A stretch of DNA of 64,000 bases from CAZHWR01 sp964536085. Its GTDB lineage: Bacteria; Bacillota; Clostridia; Oscillospirales; Ruminococcaceae. The notes under the pieces were generated by a model. That model did no database searches. It was not told the DNA's origin and was given only the letters and a program-made list of their open reading frames with translations. Below are positions 16,404 through 25,960 of this stretch, in pieces; the stretch's first letter is position 1; every line of letters begins with the position of its first letter. Location: the NCBI GenBank assembly GCA_964536085.1, contig CAZHWR010000003.1:6720-70719 (forward strand). Reading direction: 5' to 3'. A program made the position numbers and the translations under genes.

Positions 16404-18458
16404 ATGGGACAACAAAAAGCTGACAGGATTATCAATATCGCGGTATGCGGTCACGGCGGGTGCGGAAAGACAACCTTAGCCGAGAGTATTTTATATATTG
16501 CAGGCAAGCTTGACAAGCCGGGAAAGGTCGCTTCGGGAAATACCGTACTCGACTTTGACCCTGAGGAAATCAAAAGGACCGCCTCTGTTTCGACCGCTAT
16601 GGCGTGCTTTGAATACAAGGACTACAAAATAAATCTTTTGGACACTCCCGGAATGTTCGATTTTGTCGCGGGAGTTCACGAGGGCTTGTCCGCTGCAGAC
16701 AGTGTTTTGATAGCGCTTTCCGGAAAATCAGGCGTAACGGTCGGGGCAAAGTCCGCGTATAAGCTTGCAAAGGAAGCGTTAAAGCCCCGCGCGTTTTTCG
16801 TCTCAAAGCTGGACGCTGACAACGCGAGCTTTTTCAAAGTGCTTGAGGAATTAAAAACCGAGTTCGGGCCGTCGGTCTGCCCGCTTTCCGTGCCGTTTTA
16901 CGACAATTTCCACGAAGGCGTAATGGGCTATGTTGATTTGATAGAGATGAAAGCATATAAATACTCGGACGACGGCAAGGCTCAGCCGACCGATATGCCC
17001 GAGTCTGAACACAGGCTTGAGGGTCTTGTGACTGCAATAAGCGAGGCGGTTGCAGAGACTGACGAGGATATGTTCAACAAGTATTTTTCGGGTGAAACGT
17101 TCACTCCCGACGAAATTAAAAAAGGCGTTAAAAAAGGCGTCAAGGAAGGAACGATATCCCCTGTTTTCTGCGGTTCAGGTATGATGTGCACAGGTGTGGA
17201 TATGTTGCTGAACGGTATCGTCAACCTTTTCCCTGCGGCAAGCGAAGCTCCCGCCGCGCTGACGGACGAGATGGAGGATATTCCGTGTGACGAAGCCGCT
17301 CCCGTTTGCGCGCAGGTGTTCAAAACCGTGGCGGATCCGTTTGTCGGCAAGCTGTCATACATAAAGGTTTTGTCGGGCGTTTTAAAGCCGGAGGCAGTTT
17401 TGGTCAATTCGTCGGACGGCTCGCAGGAGAAAATCGGAAAGCTGTCAGCGGCATTCGGCAAAAAGCTTACCGAGGTGAAGCAGGCCGCGGCGGGGGACAT
17501 CGTCGTTGCCTCAAAACTGTCGGCTAAGACGGGTGACACGCTTTGCGAATCGTCGCGCGTGGTAAAGCTGATGAAGACCGAATACCCCAAGCCCTGTTAT
17601 AATATGGCTATAGTGATGAATTCAAAGGGCGACGAAAGCAAAATTTCGCAGGGTATCCACCGTCTTTTGGAGGAGGACCTGACGCTTGGCTTCACAGTAA
17701 ACGATGAGACTCACGAGCAGGTCATCAGCGGATTGGGCGATCAACATCTGGATGTTTCGCTTTCGAAGCTCAAATCGAAATTCGGCGTTGATATTTCACT
17801 CAAAGAGCCGAAGGTTCCATACAGGGAAACGATTCGCAAAAGCGTTAAGGCGGAAGGTAAGCACAAAAAGCAAACCGGAGGTCACGGTCAGTTCGGTCAT
17901 GTGGTCATGGAGTTTGAGCCGTGCGATGGCGATGAAATATTGTTTGAAGAAAAGGTATTCGGCGGAGCGGTTCCGAAGAGCTATTTCCCCGCTGTAGAAA
18001 AGGGAATACGCGAAGCGGCGCTCACAGGCGTTATAGCGGGATATCCGATGGTCGGCATGAAAGCCACGCTGCTCGACGGCTCGTATCACCCGGTGGATTC
18101 GTCCGAAATGGCGTTCAAAATGGCGGCCAATATCGCCTACCGCGAGGGTATTCCCAATGCGACTCCCGTTTTGCTCGAACCGATAGGATATGTCAAGGCG
18201 TATATCCCCGATTCGTGTACCGGCGACATGATGGGCGAGCTCAATAAACGCCGCGGCAGGGTGTTGGGAATGAATCCGCAGGGCGAGGGAATAACGCTGG
18301 TCGAGGCGGAGGCTCCCGTGAGCGAGATGCATGATTTTGCAATGGTTGTCCGCCAGATGACGCAGGGCGCGGGCTGGTTTACATTCAATTTTGTCCGCTA
18401 TGAACAGCTTCCGAGCCATTTGGAGGCAAAGGTAATAGAACAGGCTAAAGAAGATTAA
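16404..18458 (+). CDS. EF-G-like translational GTPase (EF-G paralogue)
   Basis: 684 residues with the five-domain layout of EF-G. GTPase motifs: G1 'GHGGCGKTT' (residues 13-21), G3 'DTPGMFDF', G4 'SKLD' instead of the canonical NKxD. The domain IV segment 'KQTGGHGQFGHVVMEFEP' and the domain V tail 'MTQGAGWFTF' are typical. The altered G4 and a G1 unlike housekeeping EF-G (which has AHIDAGKTT) mark it as the divergent second EF-G found in many Firmicutes, whose role is not settled. It is cytosolic and ribosome-associated by family. ATG 16404 follows AAAGGAATGG at a longer distance. Confidence 0.82.
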   Translation: MGQQKADRIINIAVCGHGGCGKTTLAESILYIAGKLDKPGKVASGNTVLDFDPEEIKRTASVSTAMACFEYKDYKINLLDTPGMFDFVAGVHEGLSAADSVLIALSGKSGVTVGAKSAYKLAKEALKPRAFFVSKLDADNASFFKVLEELKTEFGPSVCPLSVPFYDNFHEGVMGYVDLIEMKAYKYSDDGKAQPTDMPESEHRLEGLVTAISEAVAETDEDMFNKYFSGETFTPDEIKKGVKKGVKEGTISPVFCGSGMMCTGVDMLLNGIVNLFPAASEAPAALTDEMEDIPCDEAAPVCAQVFKTVADPFVGKLSYIKVLSGVLKPEAVLVNSSDGSQEKIGKLSAAFGKKLTEVKQAAAGDIVVASKLSAKTGDTLCESSRVVKLMKTEYPKPCYNMAIVMNSKGDESKISQGIHRLLEEDLTLGFTVNDETHEQVISGLGDQHLDVSLSKLKSKFGVDISLKEPKVPYRETIRKSVKAEGKHKKQTGGHGQFGHVVMEFEPCDGDEILFEEKVFGGAVPKSYFPAVEKGIREAALTGVIAGYPMVGMKATLLDGSYHPVDSSEMAFKMAANIAYREGIPNATPVLLEPIGYVKAYIPDSCTGDMMGELNKRRGRVLGMNPQGEGITLVEAEAPVSEMHDFAMVVRQMTQGAGWFTFNFVRYEQLPSHLEAKVIEQAKED

Positions 18459-18473
18459 AAGAAATATAGAATA

Positions 18474-18503
18474 AAAAAGGCGCTTTTTAAAAGCGCCTTT
18501 TTT
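18474..18503 (+). terminator. Rho-independent terminator
   Basis: aaggcgctttt pairs with aaaagcgcctt (within 18477-18499), followed by a T-run. Confidence 0.85.
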
Positions 18504-18905
18504 ATGCACAAACGGGGTTATGTTTTTTTGTGAATAAAGACGGCGTATGGGGCTTTCTAAGTGCAGCGTTGAGATGGTTGATTTGGGCGCTGTCTTTGGC
18601 GGATATTGCTGTAGTGATTATGCAATGATTATGGCATCATGCGTGGGGAACATGAGCATTGCAGCGAATTTACAGTCGTGATTTAGGGGGGAAAGTTTTG
18701 TACGATATAATCTGCGTTTATGTTTATAAGGTGTATAAAACCGATCCGATGTTATACTGCAAGCGAAGGAAATAGCAGAAATGGTAAACAATTAAAGCCC
18801 CTGCAAAACTTGTTCCAGATCAGTTGACTTTTTGGATAAAATGCGGCATGACTATTATGTGTTGTTGTACGATTTTCGTTGAAGCGCGAAGAGGGGAAGG
18901 ATAAC
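18504..18905. other. Gene-free stretch before the decayed restriction locus
   Basis: About 400 bp with no convincing gene, RNA or repeat. It is AT-rich and broken up in all frames, consistent with eroded sequence next to the restriction-modification remnants. A short GGGGAAGG just before 18906 may be the old ribosome site of the dam gene. Confidence 0.5.
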
Positions 18906-19211
18906 ATAAAGAAAAATAAACTTGTGACTCCTGTTCTAAAATGGGTGGGAGGAAAAAGACAGCTTTTAGAAACTTTCAAGCCGTTGTTGCCGAGCAGGAT
19001 AACAACATACTTTGAACCATTTGTCGGCGGTGGAGCGTTGCTGTTCTATCTTAAGCCGAACACAGCCTAAATAAACGATATAAATTCAGATCTAATATGC
19101 GTATATACTGTCATAAAAAACGATGTAGAATCACTTATTGCCGAGTTGGGAAAATACGAAAACACCCAAGAATGCTTTTATGTGCAAGGAGTGGATGTAT
19201 ATGCGGCTTAA
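18906..19211 (+). pseudogene. Remnant of Dam-type DNA adenine methyltransferase (GATC)
   Basis: About 100 codons remain. The N-terminus reads KKNKLVTPVLKWVGGKRQLL, then 'FEPFVGGGAL' (the SAM-binding FxGxG motif) and 'INDINSDLICVY', all typical of M.DpnII/Dam proteins, which are about 270-280 residues. Lesions: the apparent start codon is ATA, a TAA stop interrupts the frame at 19068-19070 between 'KPNTA' and 'INDIN', and the rest of the gene, including the catalytic DPPY motif, is deleted so that the frame runs into the ribosome site of the next remnant. It cannot encode an active enzyme. Confidence 0.75.
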
Positions 19212-19527
19212 CCTCAGCAGTAATATAGCCGAAAAATATAATTCGGGTTCACAGGCAGCCATAGTTATGACGGAAAATTGGGTTAGTGAAAATATGTACT
19301 GCCCAAGATATGGGAATATACATCTTAAACACTTTGAAAATAACCGTCCGGTTGCCGATCCCTTTTGTTCCGAATGTAATAGTGAATATGAGTTGAAAAG
19401 TAAGAATGGGGCATTTGGTCGAAAAATCAGACAACAACTTCAACTTTTGAGGGATAACGGCTTTATTGAATTTTTAGGAAATGGACAATACAGAAAATAT
19501 TATGAGGTTATCATTGCCGGAGCTTAA
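19201..19527 (+). pseudogene. DpnI-like restriction enzyme with internal deletion
   Basis: 108 codons from ATG 19201, which still has AAGGAG nine bases upstream. The first 73 residues match the start of DpnI (methyl-directed GATC nuclease): 'TENWVSENMYCP', 'HFENNRPVADPF', 'EYELKSKNG'. The next residues jump directly to the DpnI C-terminus, 'KIRQQLQLLRDNGFIEF'. From memory of the 254-residue DpnI, about 150 residues including part of the nuclease core and the winged-helix domain are missing. One zinc-ligand Cys (CPxCG) has become Tyr (CPRYG). The frame is open, but the product should be inactive. Confidence 0.72.
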
Positions 19528-20795
19528 ATGATACTGCGTGGGAATTGCTGTTTAATAAATATGATATTTTGAAGCATATTGATGAGACAGGACGGTTTTA
19601 AATATCCGCCCGACAAACTAAAGAAGTGCGCGAACCGCGCTTAATTACCAAGTTTGACCACATTATCAATCTGCCGCGGATATTTTCGGATAACGGACTT
19701 TCTATTCTTCCCGTAACCTGCGGAGAATATGTTATTTCCCATTTTGATGCGTATCACAAATTTGAGCCGGACAACGCCCCTATTACCAGAGCGCCGCTGC
19801 CCTCATACATACAGAGTTTAGACAGTAACAACATACCAAGCGAAGCGATTGCACTAAACTGTGCTGTTGCGTCGGGTATTATCGCGGACTTTTTGGGTGA
19901 CGAAGAAATTGTCTCAACAGTTTCCGGCAGAATGGGTTCGGGTTCGTTCGATTTTCATATCAATAACCTGAAAAGTAAATCGTCTTGTTGCGTTACCGTA
20001 AGTAATTCACAGATTGAAATTGATGCGGCATATGAGGGTATACGCAGTCTTGCTTTATTTGAAGCAAAGCGCGATCTTTCCGAGGATTTTTTGGTGCGGC
20101 AGCTTTATTATCCGTACAGAGTATGGCAGAGCCGTATAACAAAACCTGTCAGACCGCTGTTTATGATTTACTCAAACGGTATCTATCATATTTATGAGTA
20201 TGAGTTTCAGGAACCAAACAATTATAATTCTATTGCCATTATACAACAACGCAACTATACAGTTGAAGACACTGCCATTACAGCGGATGATATACAACAG
20301 GTTTTGTATTCAGTTGTTTGCAAAGGTGAACCCAGTTTGCCGTTTCCGCAGGCTGACAAATTTGAACGTGTTATTAACATTTGTGAATTGCTTAATGTTC
20401 AAGATTTAAGTCGTAATGAAGTGACTGAGCGTTATGCTTTTGACGCACGACAGACAAATTATTATACTGATGCAGCGCAGTATTTAGGGCTTATAGAAAA
20501 AGAGCGGGAAAATGGCAGCCCACTATATAAACTTTCTGACAAGGGGCGTACAATCCTAAATATGGGATATAAGCAAAGACAACTAGCATTCTGCGCTTGT
20601 ATTTTGGCGCATAGCGCATTTTCTGACACGCTAAAAAAATATTTTGAAACAGGTGTTATGCCGCTCAAAAATGAAATTATACAGACTATGAAAAAATCCA
20701 ACCTATATAATGTCAATAGCGATAGCACCTTTGAGCGGCGTTCTTCTACCATAAAAGGTTGGGTAAACTGGATTGTCGAGTTGATTAACGAATAG
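19527..20795 (+). pseudogene. PD-(D/E)XK restriction-type nuclease gene with in-frame stop
   Basis: The open part from GTG 19626 encodes 389 residues, but homology-like sequence in the same frame continues upstream: 'NDTAWELLFNKYDILKHIDE' directly after the DpnI remnant, then a TAA at 19599-19601, then 'ISARQTKEVREPRL'. No start codon precedes the first part. The nuclease core is visible as 'IEIDAAYEG' followed by 'LFEAKRDL' (D...ExK). I associate this family with type II restriction genes next to Dam-type methylases. The long 3' part is intact and could still be expressed, but the N-terminus is cut off and the partner methylase is destroyed. Confidence 0.6.
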
Positions 20796-20916
20796 TTTTT
20801 CAGTTAAACGCTTGCTATCGTGCAGCATCTGCTTATAGATTTAAGCGACAAACAAGCGACAAACCGAAATTACGGCGCATAAAAATTCGCACAAAAGCAT
20901 AATTAAATAATCCGCA

Positions 20917-20962
20917 GAAACACGCTATATGCACATTATATGCAGCATAGCGTGTTTTTTTT
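20917..20962 (+). terminator. Rho-independent terminator
   Basis: aaacacgctat (20918-20928) pairs with atagcgtgttt (20947-20957), followed by eight T. It closes the restriction remnant locus. Confidence 0.75.
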
Positions 20963-21127
20963 ACGCTATGGGGAAAGGTTTGGAATTTATAGGATAGCTG
21001 ATTTTATGATATAGTAGCACAAAGGTCTTTTTTATAAGGAGAATCGTTGCCTTTTATGGTACTTTAATTTCTCCGCAGGAATATTCGTTTATTTGTGCGC
21101 ATAAAATAATTTGTTGCGGGCATTATT

Positions 21128-21160
21128 TTGACATAATTTTCGCACGGCAGTTTTTATAAT
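21128..21160 (+). promoter_or_regulatory. spoIIE promoter with 21-bp spacer (Spo0A-type)
   Basis: TTGACA (21128-21133) and TATAAT (21155-21160) are both perfect but 21 bp apart. In Bacillus subtilis spoIIE and spoIIG use exactly this arrangement (21-22 bp), which needs Spo0A~P to work with sigma-A. The sequence TTTGACA over the -35 differs from a reverse 0A box (TTCGACA) at one base. Confidence 0.65.
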
Positions 21161-21226
21161 GGTTTCATGGCGCTGATTTGCAGCAAGAACGGCGCGTTAG
21201 AACTAACCGGGATTATCTTTTAAGGC

Positions 21227-23563
21227 ATGGTGATAAATGTGAAAACTGTCAAGGCGATTATAAAGGAAAGGAATATTACTCCGACACTGGAACGCAAAGC
21301 GTATTATCCCATCGTATTCTTGCTTTCGTTTGTTGCGTCAAACGGGCAGGTTTTAGGAACGTTGTCGCCGTTTACCTCGGCGATAATAGCGGCGCTTCCT
21401 TACGGCTTGAGCATAACGGCGTTTTTTGGCAGTATGGTGGGTTATGTGCTGTTCGGAGGAATGATAAACAATCTTTCCTGTTTTATCGCAACTATTTTAG
21501 TGCTGACAGTAAAGTTCTGCCTTCAGGCATTTTCGGGAGCGATATCAAAAAGAGGACTGGAGGCTACGGTAAACTGTATAGTATGTACGATTGCGGTTTT
21601 GGGAACGGGACTCATATGGACGCTTTTGATAAACAATAATACGGTCAATATAATTATAGCCGTTGCGCAAAGCTTTATGGCGGGAAGCATGACATATTTC
21701 TGTTGGCTTGCATTTAAAACTGTGAGCGGGAAAAAACCGATTGATTCATACGCCCAAATAAGCAGTCTGCTGGTGGTGCTGGCAGTGCTTATACTTTCAC
21801 TCTTTTCTATAGATACGGGGTATGTTAATGTAGGGCGTATATTGGGCGTGTTGTTAACGCTTGTTTTGATGGACGCCCGCGGAGTAACGGGCGCTGTGAC
21901 AGGCGGTTCAATCGCCGGAGTTTGCTCTATACTTTACAGCGCTGAGTTTGCAGCTCCAGCGGGGATATTAACGCTTGCTTCATTTTTCGGCGGAGTTATA
22001 AAGCCGATTGGAAAAACCGCGCAGACGGCTATGTTTATCGTCGCTGCTACTGCGTTTACGGTGGTATCTGGCGCGTCGCAGGTTCAGATATATCAAATGC
22101 TGGATATTTTTATCGCCTCGGTTCTGTTTACGGCAATTCCCAAGAGAGCCACCCAAAAGCTGAGTGTTTTAACCGTGGGCTATTCGGAGGCAAAAAAGCA
22201 GGCGGACTCACCGGCTTCGGTCAACAGGGCGGTGGCGGCGAAGCTTCAGATGGCTTCGGGCGCTATAGACGATTTGAGCGATTCGGTAAAAAAGGTTTCA
22301 AAGCAGATGGAAAGCGTTTCAGCGCAGGACATATCAACGGTTTATACAAACGCGGCGGATAAGGTATGCACAAAATGCGGTTTCAGACTTTTGTGCTGGG
22401 AGGATTCATATAACGACACTATGAGCGCATTAAATTCATTCACAAAAAAACTCAGGACAAGCGGAAAGGTCAGGCAGGAGGATATGCCAAAAGGACTTTC
22501 CGACCGTTGCTGCAAACCAAAAGAGCTAATAAATGCTGTGAACAGTTATTACGGAGTTTATCTGGACAAAAAACGGCTTGCGAGGAACATAAGCCAGTCG
22601 AGAAGCATAGCGATAGAACAGTTTGAGGGCATTGCTGATATGCTATGTGAAATAAGCGGAGAGTTATCCGATATAGTAAAGCTTGATCCAAAATCCGCGG
22701 TAAAGGCAAAAAGAGTACTGGACGAAATGCAGATAAGCACGACGCAGGTGAGCGCATTCATCGACAAATATTCGAGGATGAGCCTGGATGTTTATACGCC
22801 CGACACACTCGCCTGTTCAGCGCAAATTCTGGCGGATAAGCTGTCCGACACGCTCGGGAGGGAATTTGAGGTACCGAGTGTTGTCGCCGCGGGAGGCGTT
22901 ACAAAGCTTTCGTTTTTTGAGCAGGCCAACTACACGCTAGATTTTTACACAGCTCAGTCGTCCGTCAGCGGCGGTACATGCGGGGATTCATATGAATTTT
23001 TTGTGGACGCAAAGGGCTATGCCCATCTGATTTTAAGTGACGGTATGGGAAGCGGCAAACGCGCGGCCGTAGATTCGGTGATGACCTGTTCGCTGATACT
23101 AAAGCTGATAAAGGCGGGCTTCGGGCTTGCGTCGGCGTTAAAGCTCATAAACGCGTCGCTCATAGTAAAATCGGACGACGAATCCTTAGCAACGCTGGAC
23201 ATAGCAAAATTCGACCTTTACATGGGCACGGTTTCGCTGTATAAAGCGGGCGCGGCGGCTACATTCATCAAAAAGGGTTCCGAGGTGTTCTGCGTGGATT
23301 CGGACTCGCTCCCTATAGGAATACTGCGAAATATAACGTTCGACTGCTCGACCTATAAGCTTTCGGGCGGCGACGTGGTGGTGATGGTGTCCGATGGGGT
23401 CTTGTCAGGAGGAGAGGAATGGCTTGAAGCGGAAATAGAATTGTCGGCTCATAGACCTACCGAGGAGCTTGCAGCCAGGATATTAAGAGAGGCAAAAAGG
23501 CGTTCACCTGAGCATGCGGACGACATGACGGTCATTGCGGCAAGGTTAAAAAAAGCGGTATAG
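21227..23563 (+). CDS. spoIIE: Stage II sporulation protein E (SpoIIE phosphatase)
   Basis: 778 residues. SpoIIE is a membrane PP2C-type serine phosphatase that dephosphorylates SpoIIAA to switch on sigma-F in the forespore. An N-terminal block of about ten transmembrane segments (roughly 25-300) is followed by a linker and regulatory region with a CxxC pair ('VCTKCGF') and a C-terminal PP2C domain. The domain carries the metal motif DGMGSG near residue 605, 'SDGVLSGG' and 'HADDMTVIAARL'. The start is uncertain: ATG 21227 has a poor ribosome site, and GTG 21239 lies behind GGTGAT. The upstream promoter has the spacing expected for Spo0A control. Monocistronic. Confidence 0.93.
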   Translation: MVINVKTVKAIIKERNITPTLERKAYYPIVFLLSFVASNGQVLGTLSPFTSAIIAALPYGLSITAFFGSMVGYVLFGGMINNLSCFIATILVLTVKFCLQAFSGAISKRGLEATVNCIVCTIAVLGTGLIWTLLINNNTVNIIIAVAQSFMAGSMTYFCWLAFKTVSGKKPIDSYAQISSLLVVLAVLILSLFSIDTGYVNVGRILGVLLTLVLMDARGVTGAVTGGSIAGVCSILYSAEFAAPAGILTLASFFGGVIKPIGKTAQTAMFIVAATAFTVVSGASQVQIYQMLDIFIASVLFTAIPKRATQKLSVLTVGYSEAKKQADSPASVNRAVAAKLQMASGAIDDLSDSVKKVSKQMESVSAQDISTVYTNAADKVCTKCGFRLLCWEDSYNDTMSALNSFTKKLRTSGKVRQEDMPKGLSDRCCKPKELINAVNSYYGVYLDKKRLARNISQSRSIAIEQFEGIADMLCEISGELSDIVKLDPKSAVKAKRVLDEMQISTTQVSAFIDKYSRMSLDVYTPDTLACSAQILADKLSDTLGREFEVPSVVAAGGVTKLSFFEQANYTLDFYTAQSSVSGGTCGDSYEFFVDAKGYAHLILSDGMGSGKRAAVDSVMTCSLILKLIKAGFGLASALKLINASLIVKSDDESLATLDIAKFDLYMGTVSLYKAGAAATFIKKGSEVFCVDSDSLPIGILRNITFDCSTYKLSGGDVVVMVSDGVLSGGEEWLEAEIELSAHRPTEELAARILREAKRRSPEHADDMTVIAARLKKAV

Positions 23564-23567
23564 CAGC

Positions 23568-23620
23568 GATAAAACGGCCCGGTTGAAAATACATTTCAAT
23601 CGGGCTATAATAGTTTTATC
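23568..23620 (+). other. Intergenic inverted repeat after spoIIE
   Basis: GATAAAAC (23568-23575) pairs with GTTTTATC (23613-23620) around a second near-perfect stem, gcccggttgaaa with tttcaatcgggc. There is no T-run, so it is a weak terminator at best or an mRNA-stability structure. Confidence 0.45.
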
Positions 23621-23691
23621 GGAATCATGCTCCGCCGTGATTGCCTGAAAGGCATCCGGCAGGTTATTAATATACAGAAAGCTGGTTAAAA

Positions 23692-24894
23692 ATGAATATA
23701 TCTTTTTCACCGCCGGACATATCCGGGCTTGAAATAGACGAGGTGGCAAAAGCTCTGCGCTCGGGCTGGATAACAACGGGCGCGCGCACAAAGGATTTTG
23801 AAAGAAAGATTGCGGAGTATATCGGCGCGCCGCGCGCGGTGTGCTTAAGCTCCGCGACCGCGGCGCTTGAAACCACGCTCAGGATATTTGGAATAGGCGA
23901 GGGCGACGAGGTTATTACCACGGCGTACACATATACGGCGTCCGCCAGCGTTATCGCGCATGTCGGCGCGAAAATAGTGCTTTGCGACACTTATCCCGAT
24001 TCGTTTGAAATGAATTACGAACGTATGGCGGAGCTTATTACCGAAAGGACAAAGGCGGTGATACCCGTTGATATCGGAGGAAAGCTGTGCTGCTATGACA
24101 AGATTTTCAGTGCGGTCAGCAGCAAAAAGGCACTTTTCAAGCCTGATACAGAACTGCAAAAGCTTTTTTCACGCGCTGTAGTGATCGCGGATTCGGCGCA
24201 CGGCTTCGGCGCTCAAAAAAACGGCTTGAAAAGCGGGAGTTTTGCCGATTTTACGGTGTTCAGCTTTCACGCTGTGAAAAATCTCACAACCGGCGAGGGC
24301 GGCGCGGTGGTGTGGAAGTCCCGTGAGGAGCTTGACGACGATATGCTTTATAAAGAATATATGCTCTATTCGCTCCACGGTCAGAGCAAGGATGCGTTTT
24401 CCAAGGACAAGCCCGGAGCGTGGGAGTATGATATAATTCATCTCGGTTATAAATGCAATATGACTGATATCGCCGCCGCGATAGGGTTAAAACAGCTTGA
24501 ACGGTACGGCGATATGCTTGCGCGCCGAAAAGAATTGATAAATCGGTATGACCGTGCGTTTTTACGCGGCGGGGTCGTGAGTCTGGAGCATTTTCCCGAT
24601 TCCGATTCAAGTTCGAGCGGACATTTGTATATGCTGAGGATATTAAAGGCTGATGAATGCGGGCGAAATGCTGTCATAGAACGTTTGGCTGAAAAGGGAA
24701 TAGCGGCTAATGTGCACTATAAGCCGCTTCCGATGCTCACGGCGTATAGGAAGCTTGGATTTGATATTTCTGATTTTCCGAATGCGTACGGCTTATATAA
24801 AAATGAGATATCGCTTCCGCTTAACACTGTTTTGACAGATGAACAGGCGGATTATATTATTGAGACTGTGAGCGGAGAACTGAAAAAATTTTAA
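23692..24894 (+). CDS. DegT/DnrJ/EryC1/StrS-family PLP aminotransferase
   Basis: 400 residues. This family transaminates keto-sugars (or similar) for surface glycan building blocks, using glutamate as donor. The PLP lysine is K196 in 'FHAVKNLT', followed by the typical 'GEGGAVV'. The N-terminal 'ATAALETTLRIFGIGEGDEV' and 'TTAYTYTASASV' segments match the cofactor site. Length is typical. The substrate is not readable from sequence, and no other sugar-nucleotide genes are adjacent. ATG 23692 lacks a strong ribosome site. It is bounded downstream by a strong bidirectional terminator. Confidence 0.85.
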   Translation: MNISFSPPDISGLEIDEVAKALRSGWITTGARTKDFERKIAEYIGAPRAVCLSSATAALETTLRIFGIGEGDEVITTAYTYTASASVIAHVGAKIVLCDTYPDSFEMNYERMAELITERTKAVIPVDIGGKLCCYDKIFSAVSSKKALFKPDTELQKLFSRAVVIADSAHGFGAQKNGLKSGSFADFTVFSFHAVKNLTTGEGGAVVWKSREELDDDMLYKEYMLYSLHGQSKDAFSKDKPGAWEYDIIHLGYKCNMTDIAAAIGLKQLERYGDMLARRKELINRYDRAFLRGGVVSLEHFPDSDSSSSGHLYMLRILKADECGRNAVIERLAEKGIAANVHYKPLPMLTAYRKLGFDISDFPNAYGLYKNEISLPLNTVLTDEQADYIIETVSGELKKF

Positions 24895-24913
24895 GTACAG
24901 TTCAAAAAACACA

Positions 24914-24962
24914 TAAACCAAAAGCGCCGTGAAAATAAATCAACACGGCGCTTTTGGTTTAT
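24914..24962. terminator. Bidirectional terminator between converging genes
   Basis: An 18-bp perfect stem (ataaaccaaaagcgccgt with its complement) plus a G-C pair spans about 24913-24961, with AT-rich outer arms. It serves the aminotransferase and the ABC transporter. Confidence 0.85.
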
Positions 24963-24997
24963 GTTATTTAATTATGAAAGGCGTTTTATTGTGCCGC

Positions 24998-25696
24998 TCA
25001 TACGGCGGTCTGGCTATCGGAACCGTTGTGCTGATTGTTCGGTTCATCGGCGTTTCTGCTGATTTCGAGCACCTCATCTGACATGCCCGCGACATTGGGC
25101 GAGTGGGTGACGATTATTATGCATTTGTTGTCATTATGGGCGAGATTTTTGAAAATGTCCATTATGGCGTTTTGGGTCTCGCCGTCGAGATTGCCTGTGG
25201 GTTCGTCCGCGAGGATGATTTTGGGGTCGTAGGAAAGTGTTCTTGCGATTGCAACTCTCTGCTGCTGACCGCCCGAAAGAGTCAAAACGCGGCGGTTTGC
25301 TTCCTCGGGGCTCAGTCCGACCTTTTCCAGAAGCTGAAGCGCGTATTCTTTTTTGTTTTTGAATTTTCTGCGTGAAATGTCCATAGAGAGGATTACGTTT
25401 TCCGCCGCGGTGAGCTTGGGGAGCAGGTTGAAGCTTTGGAAAACAACTCCGATGTATTTGCTTCGGTATTTATATTTGTCAAGCTTGGTTATTTCTTTGT
25501 TGTTTAATAAAATCCTGCCGTCGGTGGGATTTGCAAGCCCCGAAAGCAAAGACAAAAGCGTGGTTTTCCCCGCGCCGGACTTGCCTACTACGGCATAGAT
25601 TTTTCCTTCGTTGAAGCTAAAGCTCAAATCATTTATTACTTTTATTGAATTTTTATTGTATGAAAACGTAAGATTTTCCATTGACAGTATGCTCAT
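24998..25696 (-). CDS. ABC transporter ATP-binding protein (MacB/LolD type)
   Basis: 232 residues with all ABC motifs: Walker A 'GKSGAGKTTLL', Q-loop 'VVFQSFNLLP', signature 'LSGGQQQRVAIART', Walker B 'IILADEPTG' and H-loop 'IIVTHSP'. The sequence is of the MacB/FtsE class that partners FtsX-fold permeases acting as mechanotransmitters or exporters of peptides and lipoproteins. The permease gene lies upstream in the same direction, separated by a 370-bp region with two palindromic repeats. The start is ATG 25696. Confidence 0.92.
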   Translation of the reverse strand: MSILSMENLTFSYNKNSIKVINDLSFSFNEGKIYAVVGKSGAGKTTLLSLLSGLANPTDGRILLNNKEITKLDKYKYRSKYIGVVFQSFNLLPKLTAAENVILSMDISRRKFKNKKEYALQLLEKVGLSPEEANRRVLTLSGGQQQRVAIARTLSYDPKIILADEPTGNLDGETQNAIMDIFKNLAHNDNKCIIIVTHSPNVAGMSDEVLEISRNADEPNNQHNGSDSQTAV

Positions 25697-25804
25697 TTAT
25701 TTGACCGCTCCTTTTTTAAATTGTTTTATGGATGAATTGAATGGATATACGAAATTTTTTACCTTGCCGGCGGTATTTTTGCTTTAACATAAACTCGGTA
25801 ATCT

Positions 25805-25898
25805 AAAATCTTTCACTATGCCGCGAGTTTAACGTTTCGCAAAGCGAATTTTGCGCCAATGCCTTTCGGCGCAAAAAGTCAAACTCGGCACGGAAGCC
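25805..25898 (-). repeat. Palindromic repeat element, copy 1
   Basis: About 94 bp, nearly identical to the copy at 25961-26054 and offset by 156 bp. Outer arms GCCG...AGTTT and AAACTCGGC enclose two hairpins: TTCGC-aaa-GCGAA and TTTTGCGCC / GGCGCAAAA. The fold looks like a compact cruciform or three-stem RNA. Confidence 0.7.
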
Positions 25899-25960
25899 TG
25901 AAGTATCGGTTAATCGATGAGTGAAATATGCTTTTGCATTTTAGCAAGACTCTATAATAT

